Assembly: GCA_035798135.1 (NCBI GenBank)
Contig: JAPFBR010000006.1
Location: 1 to 64,000, forward strand
Source: Sediminicola sp035798135
Lineage (GTDB): Bacteria; Bacteroidota; Bacteroidia; Flavobacteriales; Flavobacteriaceae
DNA length: 64,000 nt
Reading direction: 5' to 3'
The first letter of the stretch is position 1; every line of letters starts with the position of its first letter. This document shows, in pieces, positions 55,116 to 64,000 of this stretch. Both the position numbers and the translations under genes were made by a program. Under the pieces are notes generated by a model. That model did not search any database and was not told the origin of the DNA. It saw nothing but the letters and a program-made list of their open reading frames with translations.

Positions 55116-56441
55116 TTATGATTCTTTTGCCCAGTTAAGCCTATCCATTTGATTGAACGGCCAAGGAGCTCCATTGTTTTCAATATTGCCCATCATATTG
55201 TTCAAATCTGATGGTGCAGCGGATTGTTCCATTACGAGATAACGTCTCATGTCCATAATGATGGACAAAGGGTCTATGCTTACCGGACATGCTTCCACAC
55301 AAGCATTACAAGAGGTACAGGCCCAAAGTTCCTCATGGGATATATAATCGCCCAATAATTCCTTTCCGTCCATTTTGAACTCTCCCTTATTGGCTTCTAT
55401 GTTCTTTCCTACTTCTTCCAAACGGTCCCTAGTATCCATCATGATCTTTCTTGGGGAGAGTTTTTTTCCTGTCTGACTGGCCGGGCACTCACTGGTACAC
55501 CTTCCGCATTCTGTACAGGTATAGGCATTCAACAGTTGCACCCAATTAAGATCCATTACATCTGAAGCCCCAAATTTAGCAGGAGGCTCTGCCCCTTCCG
55601 CTGGCGCAGCAAATGGATCGGCTGTGGGATCCATCATTAATTTCACCTCTTTGGTAACAGCTTCAAGATTATCGAACTGTCCATTTGGCCTTATTTTACC
55701 AAAATAAGTATTTGGGAATGCCAAGAGGATATGTAAGTGTTTGGAATAGTAGAGATAATTCAGAAAAAATAAGATTCCCACAATATGAAGCCACCATGCA
55801 CTTCTTTCCACCATGATCAAGGTCGTAATACCCATCCCATCAAATATAGGTGCCAAGAGTTGGCTTATCGGAAAAGAACCTGCTTGGGTATAGTGCTCCG
55901 CGCCCAATTGCTGCAATTGATAATCTGCTCCGTTCATCGTGAGGAACAAAAACATCAAAACCAATTCTATATAAAGTATCAGGTTGGCATCATTCTTTGG
56001 CCAACCCTTCATTTCAGGTTTAATAAATCGTTGGATGCGGACCACGTTTCGTCTCAACCAGAAAACCACTACCGCTACAATGACCAAAAAGGCCAATATT
56101 TCAAAGGAAGCAATCAAAAAATCATAGACAATTCCCAAAGGGGCAAAAATACGATGTGTGCCCAATAGTCCATCAATAATAATTTCCAGCACTTCTATAT
56201 TAATGATGACAAACCCTATATATACAATCACGTGCATGATACCAGCAATGGGCCTCACTACCATTTTGGTCTGTCCCAAGGCTATTTTCGCCATATTCCT
56301 CCACCGCTGTGATTTGTTATCACTAACATCTACATCTTTTCCCAATTTAATGTTACGGGACAACTTTTTTACATTTTTCGTAAAAAATGTTAATGCACCT
56401 ATTAGTATTATTGCAAATAAAATATTGGGAAGGTATTCCAT
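55116..56441 (-). CDS. Membrane 4Fe-4S dicluster protein (HdrC/HdrE-like fusion)
   Basis: 441 residues. The N-terminal half has about five to six membrane helices (nitrate-reductase-gamma-like). The C-terminal half has two [4Fe-4S] motifs, CTECGRCTSECP and CTSCNACVEACP. It probably passes electrons between a quinone pool and the CCG protein that follows. Four bases separate it from the mlaD-like gene upstream. Confidence 0.9.
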   Translation of the reverse strand: MEYLPNILFAIILIGALTFFTKNVKKLSRNIKLGKDVDVSDNKSQRWRNMAKIALGQTKMVVRPIAGIMHVIVYIGFVIINIEVLEIIIDGLLGTHRIFAPLGIVYDFLIASFEILAFLVIVAVVVFWLRRNVVRIQRFIKPEMKGWPKNDANLILYIELVLMFLFLTMNGADYQLQQLGAEHYTQAGSFPISQLLAPIFDGMGITTLIMVERSAWWLHIVGILFFLNYLYYSKHLHILLAFPNTYFGKIRPNGQFDNLEAVTKEVKLMMDPTADPFAAPAEGAEPPAKFGASDVMDLNWVQLLNAYTCTECGRCTSECPASQTGKKLSPRKIMMDTRDRLEEVGKNIEANKGEFKMDGKELLGDYISHEELWACTSCNACVEACPVSIDPLSIIMDMRRYLVMEQSAAPSDLNNMMGNIENNGAPWPFNQMDRLNWAKES

Positions 56442-56444
56442 GTC

Positions 56445-57410
56445 CTAATTATTGCTTTTTTCTGCCGGATCACTTTCCGGTAATGTATATTCCTTTTGTT
56501 TTTTCCCAAATACGGATACGTTCACATATCGTTTCGGATTTAACCTAAAATCCTGTAATAAAAGGTCCAGTTCTTTGGTGGCATTGGACATATTGTTATA
56601 GAGCTCCTCATTTTCCATCAATTTACCCAATGTTCCTTCTCCCTTTTCCATTTTCCCCAATAACACGTCCAAGTTTTTAATGGTCGATTGTAGGCTTACC
56701 ATCGTCTCTGCAATACCAGAATTGGATATGGAATCTGATAATTTGGAGAAATTCCCGGTTATATTGCTCAAATCATTAATGGATGTGTTTAGTTTTTCCT
56801 TATTGCCAACCAGTATTTCATTCAAGGCAGTTGCACTACCCTGAAAATTTTTGACCAAGGCATTTAAACCACTTATGCTTTCCCTAAGATCTTTTTTGGT
56901 ACGATCATCCAAAACTTCATTAAAATTGATCAAAAGTGAATCTGCGTTGGAAACAGCACTCTCTACTTTTATTTGTAAGGGAGCCAATTTCTGTTGCACC
57001 AAGTCAGTAAGTCCCGGTTTGGTCTCTGTAAGTAGCGTGTCTCCAGATTTTGCCATCGGAGCCTTGTCGAACACCGGTTTTATCTGAATTCCCTTGCCCC
57101 CTATGATCCCAGTATCATAAAGTTCGGCCTTACTATTTTTAGAAAATTGAAATTTGTTATCTACAGAAAATGTAACCAACAACAATCCCGATCCATCTTT
57201 AAACCTGATGTCATTGACCTTCCCTACTGCAAAACCATTAATGGATACCTGTGTTCCAGGTTGGAGTCCGCCCACGTGTTTGTATACCGCATAAAAGGTT
57301 TTACTATTATCAAAAATTGGTGAAGATTTTAAATAACTAAACCCTAAAACAAACAACAGGATACCACTCAATACAATGATTCCTGTCTTAATTTCCCTAG
57401 ATATTTTCAA
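56445..57410 (-). CDS. MlaD/MCE-domain lipid transport protein
   Basis: 321 residues. One N-terminal membrane helix (IIVLSGILLFVLGFSYL), an MCE domain (FYAVYKHVGGLQPGTQVSIN, GFAVGKV, LYDTGIIGGKGIQIKP) and a long helical C-terminal region predicted to form coiled coil. Substrate-binding part of a phospholipid transport system between membranes. The permease and ATPase partners are not in the window. Confidence 0.92.
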   Translation of the reverse strand: MKISREIKTGIIVLSGILLFVLGFSYLKSSPIFDNSKTFYAVYKHVGGLQPGTQVSINGFAVGKVNDIRFKDGSGLLLVTFSVDNKFQFSKNSKAELYDTGIIGGKGIQIKPVFDKAPMAKSGDTLLTETKPGLTDLVQQKLAPLQIKVESAVSNADSLLINFNEVLDDRTKKDLRESISGLNALVKNFQGSATALNEILVGNKEKLNTSINDLSNITGNFSKLSDSISNSGIAETMVSLQSTIKNLDVLLGKMEKGEGTLGKLMENEELYNNMSNATKELDLLLQDFRLNPKRYVNVSVFGKKQKEYTLPESDPAEKSNN

Positions 57411-57466
57411 CGAGATCGATTTACTGTTCTTAACAAAATTAGAAATAATTTTTAGAAGAGGTGCTA

Positions 57467-58792
57467 TTATTCAGAGACGTATTTCAAAGCCTCATCCAAT
57501 GATATGCGCTTTCCTTCCTTATATGCCACTACATAAGATGTGGTATACCCTTTGGCATCTGCATTGGACTTCAATAGTTTGGCCTCAAAATAAGACTCGG
57601 CATTGCCATACATATATCGATAAAGATTGCTTACGGGTTCCTTTGAAAGCCTGTTCAGGCCTTTAAAATTTTCTGAATTTAACGCAATCACCTTAGAGCT
57701 GGCAAATAGTTGTACCTTAAAGATGAGGTTGTTTTTCTTTTTGAATTCGATCGGATCCGTTCCTTCCACTTTTTCTCCAGGGGCAGCATCAATCGCAACA
57801 TCCTTGGATTCTTTACTTATTTCTACAGTTTCCTTGGGTAATTCTTTAGGGGTTTCCGGAATACTCACAACTTTTTTCACCGTAACAACTTCTTGCTTGG
57901 GCAATTCTTTTTTTGGAGTTTCTTTAGGTTGAATTATCTCTTCTTTGGAATCCACCGCTACACTTGGGGCTTTCTTTTGCACGTATTCCATTGCCGTATT
58001 GCCGTTGAGGGTATTCTTATAATTTAAGATGGCAGAGGCAATGGCACTTCCCATTTCGGTCTGTCCTTTATCTGAATTTAGATATGCGCCCTCTGTTTTG
58101 TTGGTCAAAAATCCAGTTTCCACCAAAACACTCGGCATAAAGGTCTGATGTAGCACTATAAAACCTGCCTGCTTTACCTTTCTATCTACTCGCTTTAATT
58201 TGTTGGTGAAATTCTCTTGTATCAATTTTGCCAATTCAATACTCTGATCAAGAAATTCTTCTTGCATTATGGTTAGCCCAATAACAGATTCCGGGGAATT
58301 GATATCGTAGCCGGCATATCTTGTCTCGTAATCGTCTTCCAAATAGATAGCGGAGTTTTCCTTTTTCGCTATTTCAAAATTCTGCTTGTTGGCATGTAGC
58401 CCAAGAACAAAAGTCCCAGCGCCATGAGCGTCAGAATTATGGGAATCACAATGGACGGAAACAAAAAGATCTGCATCGGCCTTATTGGCTATTTGGCCCC
58501 TAACATAAAGGTCAACAAAGGTATCGTCCTTTCTGGTATATACCACTTTAACATTGGGATTCTTCTCCAACCATTTGCCCACATTCAAAACAATGTTCAG
58601 GGCAATATTTTTCTCAAGGTATCCATTTCCCAAGTTTCCGGGATCATGGCCGCCATGACCAGCATCCAAAACAACTACAAATGTTTTTGCCTTGGGCTCC
58701 TTATCTCCAGGAACACTGAAGGCCGACAATAATAAAGCCAATACTAAAAAAGTGATTGTATAAAAACGTTTGTACCCAATATATTTAACCAT
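57467..58792 (-). CDS. N-acetylmuramoyl-L-alanine amidase (Amidase_3)
   Basis: 441 residues. Signal or membrane anchor (FLVLALLLSAFSV), zinc amidase_3 domain 37-250 with VLDAGHGGHDPG, FVSVHCDSH and VLVETGFLTN, a proline/lysine/glutamate-rich linker 290-350, and a C-terminal SPOR-like segment (FKVQLFASSKVIALN). Cleaves the peptide stem from peptidoglycan during cell separation. 56 bases ahead of the mlaD-like gene. Confidence 0.92.
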   Translation of the reverse strand: MVKYIGYKRFYTITFLVLALLLSAFSVPGDKEPKAKTFVVVLDAGHGGHDPGNLGNGYLEKNIALNIVLNVGKWLEKNPNVKVVYTRKDDTFVDLYVRGQIANKADADLFVSVHCDSHNSDAHGAGTFVLGLHANKQNFEIAKKENSAIYLEDDYETRYAGYDINSPESVIGLTIMQEEFLDQSIELAKLIQENFTNKLKRVDRKVKQAGFIVLHQTFMPSVLVETGFLTNKTEGAYLNSDKGQTEMGSAIASAILNYKNTLNGNTAMEYVQKKAPSVAVDSKEEIIQPKETPKKELPKQEVVTVKKVVSIPETPKELPKETVEISKESKDVAIDAAPGEKVEGTDPIEFKKKNNLIFKVQLFASSKVIALNSENFKGLNRLSKEPVSNLYRYMYGNAESYFEAKLLKSNADAKGYTTSYVVAYKEGKRISLDEALKYVSE

Positions 58793-58957
58793 AATGCTAT
58801 TCTACTTATTTTGAATTTTTATACACTATTTTTTCAATTCCTCCAGAATTAGGTGGTATTTTTGACCAATCCTGATCCCTTTAACCTTTTAAGCATATGT
58901 GTTTTAAATATGGTTAAAAATATTGTAAACAGGAACAGGCGGAACAAAAAATATATG

Positions 58958-58965
58958 TAAGTTTG
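58958..58965 (+). promoter_or_regulatory. Candidate -7 element of the lptD gene
   Basis: TAAGTTTG matches TAnnTTTG, 47 bases before the TTG start at 59013, in the divergent 220-base region between the amidase and lptD. No -33 box identified. Confidence 0.35.
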
Positions 58966-59012
58966 GATTCCAAAAATTAAGCCAAACTATTACAAAAATA
59001 GGATTTAAAGTC

Positions 59013-61733
59013 TTGCAATCAAACAAACATCATTTACTTTTATATTTCCTGTTATTACTAACGGTAACTTCGTTGTTTGGTCAAGACATCCCAGTACCCT
59101 CTGTTCCCATTAAAGCCGAACAAGATACCATTACTATTTCCCCAATATCAAAAATTATCAGTCGAGATACTGTAGCCGTAGATACCGTTCAGAAAGACAC
59201 TTTACCCAAAAAGGAGCCCCTTTTGTTGGATAAAATTAGATATAAGGCCAAAGATTACGCAAAACTCAGCCAGAAAGACCATAAAATATATCTTTACAAT
59301 GAGGCCGAAATCTATTATCAGGATACCGAATTAAAGGCTGGTGTCATCATCATGGATTACGAAAAAAATGAGGTCTATGCCGGAAGGATCAAAGACTCAA
59401 CGGGCACTTATTCCCAGATCCCGTTTTTTAAGCAAGGGAGCATGGAAGTAAGACCAGATTCCATCCGCTTCAATTTTGATACCCAAAAAGCATTGATCTT
59501 CAATTCCCGATCAGAACAACAGGCCGAATTGGGAGCGTTGGGAACCGACGCTATGAAGGTATATGCAAAGATCACAAAAAAAGAGAACGACTCCGTTTAC
59601 TTCCTATACGAAGGTAAACTCACCACCTCCAAGGACACCATAGATCCGGATTATTACATTCGGGTGAGAAAAGCAAAGTTTGTACCTGGAAAGAAAATTA
59701 TAGCCGGGTACAGCAATATGTATATTGCTGACGTCCCAACACCAATTGCACTTCCCTTTGCCTATTTTCCATTGACCACTGGGCGTGTAGCCGGACTTAT
59801 ATTTCCGACCATTGGAAACGACCCTACCAGAGGATACTTTTTGCAGGGTGGAGGGTATTACCTCCCCATCAATGATTACGTGGATTTGAGTGTCACCGGG
59901 GACGCATACACCAATGGTAGCTATGGTCTTAGAGGGGAATCACAATACATAAAGCGTTACAAATTCAGGGGAAATGTGAATGTCCGGTACGAAAACATCA
60001 TCAATAGCCAAAAAGGTTTTGATGATTATTCCAGATCTACCAATTACAACATCCAATGGTCCCATTCCCAAGATACCAAGGCGAGTCCCAATTCCAGGTT
60101 CTCGGCGTCGGTAAACTTTGGTAGTAGCCAGTACTATAGAAACTCATTGAACCAGTTCAACGTGCCCAACACACAGAACAACAACCTTTCGTCCTCCATT
60201 TCCTATTCCAAGACATTTCCAGAATATCCTTTGGTAAATATGAGCTTAACGGCCACACATAACCAAAACACGAATACAGAGGCGGTAAATCTAACCTTGC
60301 CCACGCTCACCACCAGTGTAGAGCGTATTTATCCGTTTGCCAAGCGGGATGGAATAAAGAAGGGTATTATACAGAACATCAATTTTCAGTATAACCTAAG
60401 GGCAGAAAACAGAATTGCGACAACCGATTCACTTTTTTTTACTTCAAAAATGTTCGAAGGCGCGAAAGTTGGAGCACTACATAGCATTCCCATAAGCACC
60501 AACTTCAAAATTGCCAAACACTTTAGTGTTACGGTTGGGGCAAATTACAATGATGTATGGACCTTACAAACCTATGATAGGGAATATGACCAAGCCACCA
60601 GACGTGGCGTAGTCACAGATACCGTCTCCGGGTTTGATAGATATGGAGAATACAATTTAAGTGCCAGCTTGGGAACTACCCTCTATGGAACCTTTGACTT
60701 AGGGGAGGATAAAAAAATACAGGCCATTAGACATACTATGAGACCTTCCGTGAGTTATGGGTATACGCCTGCTTTTGACCAATATTACCAGGATTTCCTT
60801 GATGAAAATGGCGATCAAATTCTAAATGCCAACGGGGATATCGAAAGATACAGCAGATTTGAACAAACCTTGAACGGCGCCCCTGGACTAAACAAATCTA
60901 GCGCCATGAGCTTTAATTTGGCCAACACCCTGGAAGCCAAGGTACGGGATAAGGATTCCACGGCTCTCGAACCAAAAAAGGTTTCCTTGCTCAACAGCTT
61001 CAACTTATCAACGGCCTATAATTTTGAAGCGGATTCTTTAAAATTAAGCCCATTGAACATCACGGGTGGGACCACCATTCTCAACAATAAAATGTCTATT
61101 AACTTTTCTTCCAGTTTGGATCCATACGCCATAAATAATAATGGCACACGAATAGACACATGGAACAAGGATAACGGTGGTAGCCTTTTTAGATTGACAA
61201 GGGCCAATGCAAATATGAGCTATTCCATTAGCAGTACTAGCTTTGGAAAGAACAAAAAAGACGAAGAAGAAGAACCCACAGATGATTATGTTGCCGCAAG
61301 TGGCGGACGAACAGATGATCTATTCGGAAGGTCGGATAGTTTTGGCAATCAAGGAAGGTCAAGGGAGGATGACAATAAAGATCCTGCAGAAACCAGTAAT
61401 TACGGCAACAAGCTGCCTTGGGACCTGCGCTTGGCCTATACGGTAACGTACAACAATTCCAATAGGCAAAATGACATCACCAATAGCTCTTTGATGTTCT
61501 CAGGAAATATAGACCTAACTCCTATGTGGAAGGTTGGAATTTCCTCTGGATATGATTTCAAAAACAAGGGTTTTACCATTACCCAATTGCGGTTTGAAAG
61601 GGACTTAAAGAGTTTTAGATTGAATTTTGATTGGACGCCCTTTGGAACCTATGAGCGATGGTATTTCTTTATTGGAATAAAAAGTTCGCTACTCAAGGAT
61701 CTGAAATGGGAAAACAGAAGTCAGAGACGTTAA
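59013..61733 (+). CDS. lptD: LPS assembly outer-membrane protein LptD, Bacteroidota form
   Basis: 906 residues from a TTG start that gives a proper signal peptide (LLLYFLLLLTVTSLFGQ). An N-terminal OstA-like jellyroll (near 90-240, IYLYNEAEIYYQDTELKAG) is followed by a large beta-barrel with alternating strands. A low-complexity charged loop lies near 745-800 (KDEEEEPTDDY). Inserts lipopolysaccharide in the outer leaflet. Downstream ridA starts 35 bases later. Confidence 0.92.
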   Translation: MQSNKHHLLLYFLLLLTVTSLFGQDIPVPSVPIKAEQDTITISPISKIISRDTVAVDTVQKDTLPKKEPLLLDKIRYKAKDYAKLSQKDHKIYLYNEAEIYYQDTELKAGVIIMDYEKNEVYAGRIKDSTGTYSQIPFFKQGSMEVRPDSIRFNFDTQKALIFNSRSEQQAELGALGTDAMKVYAKITKKENDSVYFLYEGKLTTSKDTIDPDYYIRVRKAKFVPGKKIIAGYSNMYIADVPTPIALPFAYFPLTTGRVAGLIFPTIGNDPTRGYFLQGGGYYLPINDYVDLSVTGDAYTNGSYGLRGESQYIKRYKFRGNVNVRYENIINSQKGFDDYSRSTNYNIQWSHSQDTKASPNSRFSASVNFGSSQYYRNSLNQFNVPNTQNNNLSSSISYSKTFPEYPLVNMSLTATHNQNTNTEAVNLTLPTLTTSVERIYPFAKRDGIKKGIIQNINFQYNLRAENRIATTDSLFFTSKMFEGAKVGALHSIPISTNFKIAKHFSVTVGANYNDVWTLQTYDREYDQATRRGVVTDTVSGFDRYGEYNLSASLGTTLYGTFDLGEDKKIQAIRHTMRPSVSYGYTPAFDQYYQDFLDENGDQILNANGDIERYSRFEQTLNGAPGLNKSSAMSFNLANTLEAKVRDKDSTALEPKKVSLLNSFNLSTAYNFEADSLKLSPLNITGGTTILNNKMSINFSSSLDPYAINNNGTRIDTWNKDNGGSLFRLTRANANMSYSISSTSFGKNKKDEEEEPTDDYVAASGGRTDDLFGRSDSFGNQGRSREDDNKDPAETSNYGNKLPWDLRLAYTVTYNNSNRQNDITNSSLMFSGNIDLTPMWKVGISSGYDFKNKGFTITQLRFERDLKSFRLNFDWTPFGTYERWYFFIGIKSSLLKDLKWENRSQRR

Positions 61734-61768
61734 AAACTAGATAGTAGTAACAACTAAAGTAATCAAAG

Positions 61769-62149
61769 ATGAAAAAAGTAATCACCACCACCAATGCCCC
61801 TGCACCTATAGGACCTTACAACCAGGCTATCTTAACTGGCAATACGCTTTACATCTCTGGGCAAATTCCTATGGATCCAACTACCGGAGAACTGATAGCA
61901 GGAGATATTAAAAAGGAAACCATGCAATCCATGGAAAATTTAAAGGCCATTCTTACCGAAGCAGGAATGACCTTTGAAAATGTTGTGAAATCTTCCATAT
62001 TTGTGAAAGACATGCACCAATTTGCTGCTATCAACGAGGTTTATGGTGCTTATTTCAATGCAGAAACAGCTCCAGCCCGTGAAACTGTGGAAGTTTCCAA
62101 TCTACCTAAATTCGTAAACGTAGAAATTTCCATGATCGCTGTTAAATAG
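61769..62149 (+). CDS. ridA: RidA-family enamine/imine deaminase
   Basis: 126 residues, full length for the family. PIGPYNQAI, YISGQIPMDPTTGELI, and the RidA signature ARETVEVSNLPKFVNVEISM with the conserved arginine. Hydrolyses reactive enamines released by PLP enzymes. Its stop overlaps the convergent kinase gene by 8 bases. Confidence 0.95.
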   Translation: MKKVITTTNAPAPIGPYNQAILTGNTLYISGQIPMDPTTGELIAGDIKKETMQSMENLKAILTEAGMTFENVVKSSIFVKDMHQFAAINEVYGAYFNAETAPARETVEVSNLPKFVNVEISMIAVK

Positions 62150-62993
62150 TTTCTTTATGGAATTCCATTAGGCCCTCAATAGGTCTTTGGCGAATTACCC
62201 CTAGAATTAAATCATTGCGATCTAAAACTATTGCCAATTCTTCCCTTAGGTAGTGTGCTATACTCCCTACGAAATTGACAGGAACTTTTGTGGCCAATTC
62301 AAACTGCATGATGTAGTTGTTTACAAATTGCTGTAAACCCTTGTCAATTACCCCACGACAATAAGGATGTTCTTTATGTTCTATAATAAAACGGGCAAAC
62401 TTGGCCAAATAGGTATTTGGGTTCGGCTGTTTGTATAGATTATCCTTGATCACATCTGCATCCAGATTATATTCCTTGGCGAATTTTATCCCCAAATCCT
62501 GCGGCATTTTATGAAAATAATAGTCCCTCAATAATTTTCTACCAAAGAAATTTCCACTGCCATCATCCATAAGGATATAGCCTAAAGAAGTCACTTTCTG
62601 TATTAGTTGATGACCGTCGTAATAACTGCAGTTAGACCCCGTTCCCAAAATACAAACGATTCCTGGATGCCCTATTTTGGTGGTAGCATAAATTGCGGCG
62701 TAGGTATCTTCCTTCACCTCAATTTTGGCATTGGGAAAGAAATCCTTAAAAATGCCCCTCAAAAACAATTTCATGCGTTCCGTACCACAGCCAGCACCAT
62801 AAAAATAAAGACCGGTGACGTTATTCTGATTCTTTGAGATTTCAAAGTTATTGGCCATACGATCCTCAATCACTTGTCTGGTCAATACTTCTGGACTCAA
62901 CCCTAAAGTTTGGGTATTAAATAATTGTTCTCCCTTATCGTTAAGGGCGATCCAATCCGATTTTGTAGCACCGCTATCAACAATTAATATCAT
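62142..62993 (-). CDS. BadF/BadG-type N-acetylglucosamine kinase
   Basis: 283 residues, ASKHA fold. Phosphate loop VDSGATKSDWIAL at the N-terminus, GTGSNCSYYDG and MDDGSGNFFGRKLL. Bacteroidota members are annotated as GlcNAc kinase or BadF ATPase. It may phosphorylate amino sugars released by cell-wall turnover, fitting the amidase and GH3 genes nearby, but this is inference. It lies after gap, with a hairpin between them. Confidence 0.87.
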   Translation of the reverse strand: MILIVDSGATKSDWIALNDKGEQLFNTQTLGLSPEVLTRQVIEDRMANNFEISKNQNNVTGLYFYGAGCGTERMKLFLRGIFKDFFPNAKIEVKEDTYAAIYATTKIGHPGIVCILGTGSNCSYYDGHQLIQKVTSLGYILMDDGSGNFFGRKLLRDYYFHKMPQDLGIKFAKEYNLDADVIKDNLYKQPNPNTYLAKFARFIIEHKEHPYCRGVIDKGLQQFVNNYIMQFELATKVPVNFVGSIAHYLREELAIVLDRNDLILGVIRQRPIEGLMEFHKETI

Positions 62994-63000
62994 AGGCCCG

Positions 63001-63045
63001 TTTTTAAAAAGAAACCTGAAACCGGGCTAAATGCCCACCTTCAGG
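63001..63045 (-). terminator. Terminator or attenuator between gap and the kinase gene
   Basis: Nested stems CCTGAA/TTCAGG (63015-63020 with 63040-63045) and GGGC/GCCC close a five-base loop. On the minus strand a T-rich tract follows (63001-63014). The next gene starts only 8 bases later, so partial read-through may feed it. Confidence 0.55.
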
Positions 63046-63069
63046 AATTCTTTTAATTAAAAATTGTTC

Positions 63070-64000
63070 TTAAAGGCTAGAAACGTACTCTGCCAAGTCA
63101 ACCAATTTGTTTGAATATCCTGTTTCGTTATCATACCAAGATACTACTTTAACAAATTTTGAGCTCAACGCGATTCCGGCACCTGCATCAAAGATACTTG
63201 TACGAGTATCACCGATAAAATCTTGGGAAACCACGGCTTCCTCTGTGTAGCCCAAAATTCCTTTTAATGACCCTTCAGAAGCTTCCTTCATTACCTTCTT
63301 GATCTCCTCGTAAGAAGTTTCTTTTTCCAATTTCACAGTTAAATCAACAACAGACACATCTGCAGTTGGCACTCTGAATGCCATCCCTGTTAACTTCCCG
63401 TTCAATGAAGGAATTACTTTTCCTACCGCTTTAGCTGCACCTGTAGATGATGGAATAATGTTCAATAAAGCACTACGCCCACCTCTCCAGTCTTTTCTGG
63501 ATGGACCATCAACGGTCATTTGTGTCGCCGTTGTTGCGTGCACTGTAGTCATTAAACCTTCTTCGATTCCAAAATTATCGTGCAATACTTTGGCCAATGG
63601 CGCCAAACAGTTTGTTGTACAAGATGCATTGGATACAATTTTATCCGATGCTTTTGCTGATTTATGGTTAACACCCATTACGAACATTGGCACATCGGCG
63701 GAAGGAGCTGAAATCACTACTTTTTTGGCACCACCGTCAATATGATATTGTGCAGTTTCCATAGTAGTAAAAATACCAGTACATTCTGCAACGACATCAG
63801 TACCAACTTCATCCCATTTTAAATTTTTAGGATCTCTCTCGGCAGTAATACGGATTGTTTTACCGTTTACTACAAGATTTCCATCCTTCACTTCGATCGT
63901 TCCATCGAATTTACCGTGAACAGAATCGTACTCCAACAAATATGCAAGATGGTCTACATCCAACAAATCATTGATAGCCACTATATCCACATTATCTCTT
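63070..64000 (-). CDS. gap: Glyceraldehyde-3-phosphate dehydrogenase, N-terminus beyond right edge
   Basis: Partial: about 310 residues are visible and the frame is open to the window edge. The GTG at 63990 is internal (VDIVAINDLLD). Catalytic cysteine in SNASCTTNCLAPLAK; TTVHATTATQ; GPSRKDWRGGRSA; C-terminal WYDNETGYSNKLVDLA. Type I NAD-dependent glycolytic enzyme. The Rossmann glycine loop and the start codon lie outside. Confidence 0.97.
   Translation of the reverse strand, partial: RDNVDIVAINDLLDVDHLAYLLEYDSVHGKFDGTIEVKDGNLVVNGKTIRITAERDPKNLKWDEVGTDVVAECTGIFTTMETAQYHIDGGAKKVVISAPSADVPMFVMGVNHKSAKASDKIVSNASCTTNCLAPLAKVLHDNFGIEEGLMTTVHATTATQMTVDGPSRKDWRGGRSALLNIIPSSTGAAKAVGKVIPSLNGKLTGMAFRVPTADVSVVDLTVKLEKETSYEEIKKVMKEASEGSLKGILGYTEEAVVSQDFIGDTRTSIFDAGAGIALSSKFVKVVSWYDNETGYSNKLVDLAEYVSSL

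Noticed and set aside
63070..63990. GAPDH starting at the GTG at 63990
   Set aside because: The frame continues to the window edge and the protein would lack its Rossmann N-terminus, so the gene is partial rather than short.

Overview
The window looks like a chromosomal piece of a Bacteroidota, most likely a marine-type Flavobacteriaceae. The signs are type IX secretion (T9SS) sorting domains on a giant surface protein, a bacillithiol gene (bshA), the Bacteroidota-style LptD, GH3/serine-hydrolase and MlaD gene neighbourhood, low overall GC, and several TAnnTTTG promoter elements. The genus cannot be fixed from sequence alone.

Layout. (1) 1-13199, minus strand: two giant colinear paralogous surface proteins. 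Each joins a glucose/sorbosone-dehydrogenase-like propeller to PKD, malectin and FG-GAP modules. The left one runs off the window. The right one ends in a T9SS sorting domain and carries four exact 267-bp PKD repeats. (2) 13469-45668: a large capsule/exopolysaccharide locus. A minus-strand arm encodes the export machinery (tyrosine autokinase, Wza-like lipoprotein), a membrane NDP-sugar 4,6-dehydratase and a DegT aminotransferase. The divergent plus-strand arm encodes uronic acid synthesis (animal-type UDP-glucose dehydrogenase, UDP-glucuronate 4-epimerase, WbpO-like dehydrogenase), a beta-helix lipoprotein, flippase, polymerase, glycosyltransferases, an acyltransferase and the CapE/F/G set for UDP-L-FucNAc. 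It continues with a WbuB-like transferase, a PglC-like initiating transferase, a family-2 transferase, an ATP-grasp/HAD pair, a FemAB-like protein and four tandem paralogous GNAT-fold proteins. A convergent carbamoyltransferase (45890-47575) closes the locus. (3) 47665-64000: mostly housekeeping envelope and thiol genes. These are an OmpA protein, a small lipoprotein, bshA, a GH3/beta-lactamase fusion, a conserved hypothetical, two HdrB/HdrC-like Fe-S proteins, MlaD, an amidase, LptD, RidA, a BadF-type kinase and GAPDH (N-terminus off the right edge).

How it fits together (inference): the middle locus should make, flip, polymerise and export a polymer containing uronic acids, L-FucNAc and a 4-amino-6-deoxy sugar. 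Acyl/aminoacyl-type and carbamoyl decorations would come from the acyltransferase, the FemAB/GNAT array and the carbamoyltransferase. The GNAT array is the least familiar part and the best candidate for an undescribed module. No tRNA, rRNA, CRISPR array, insertion sequence or replication origin was recognised.
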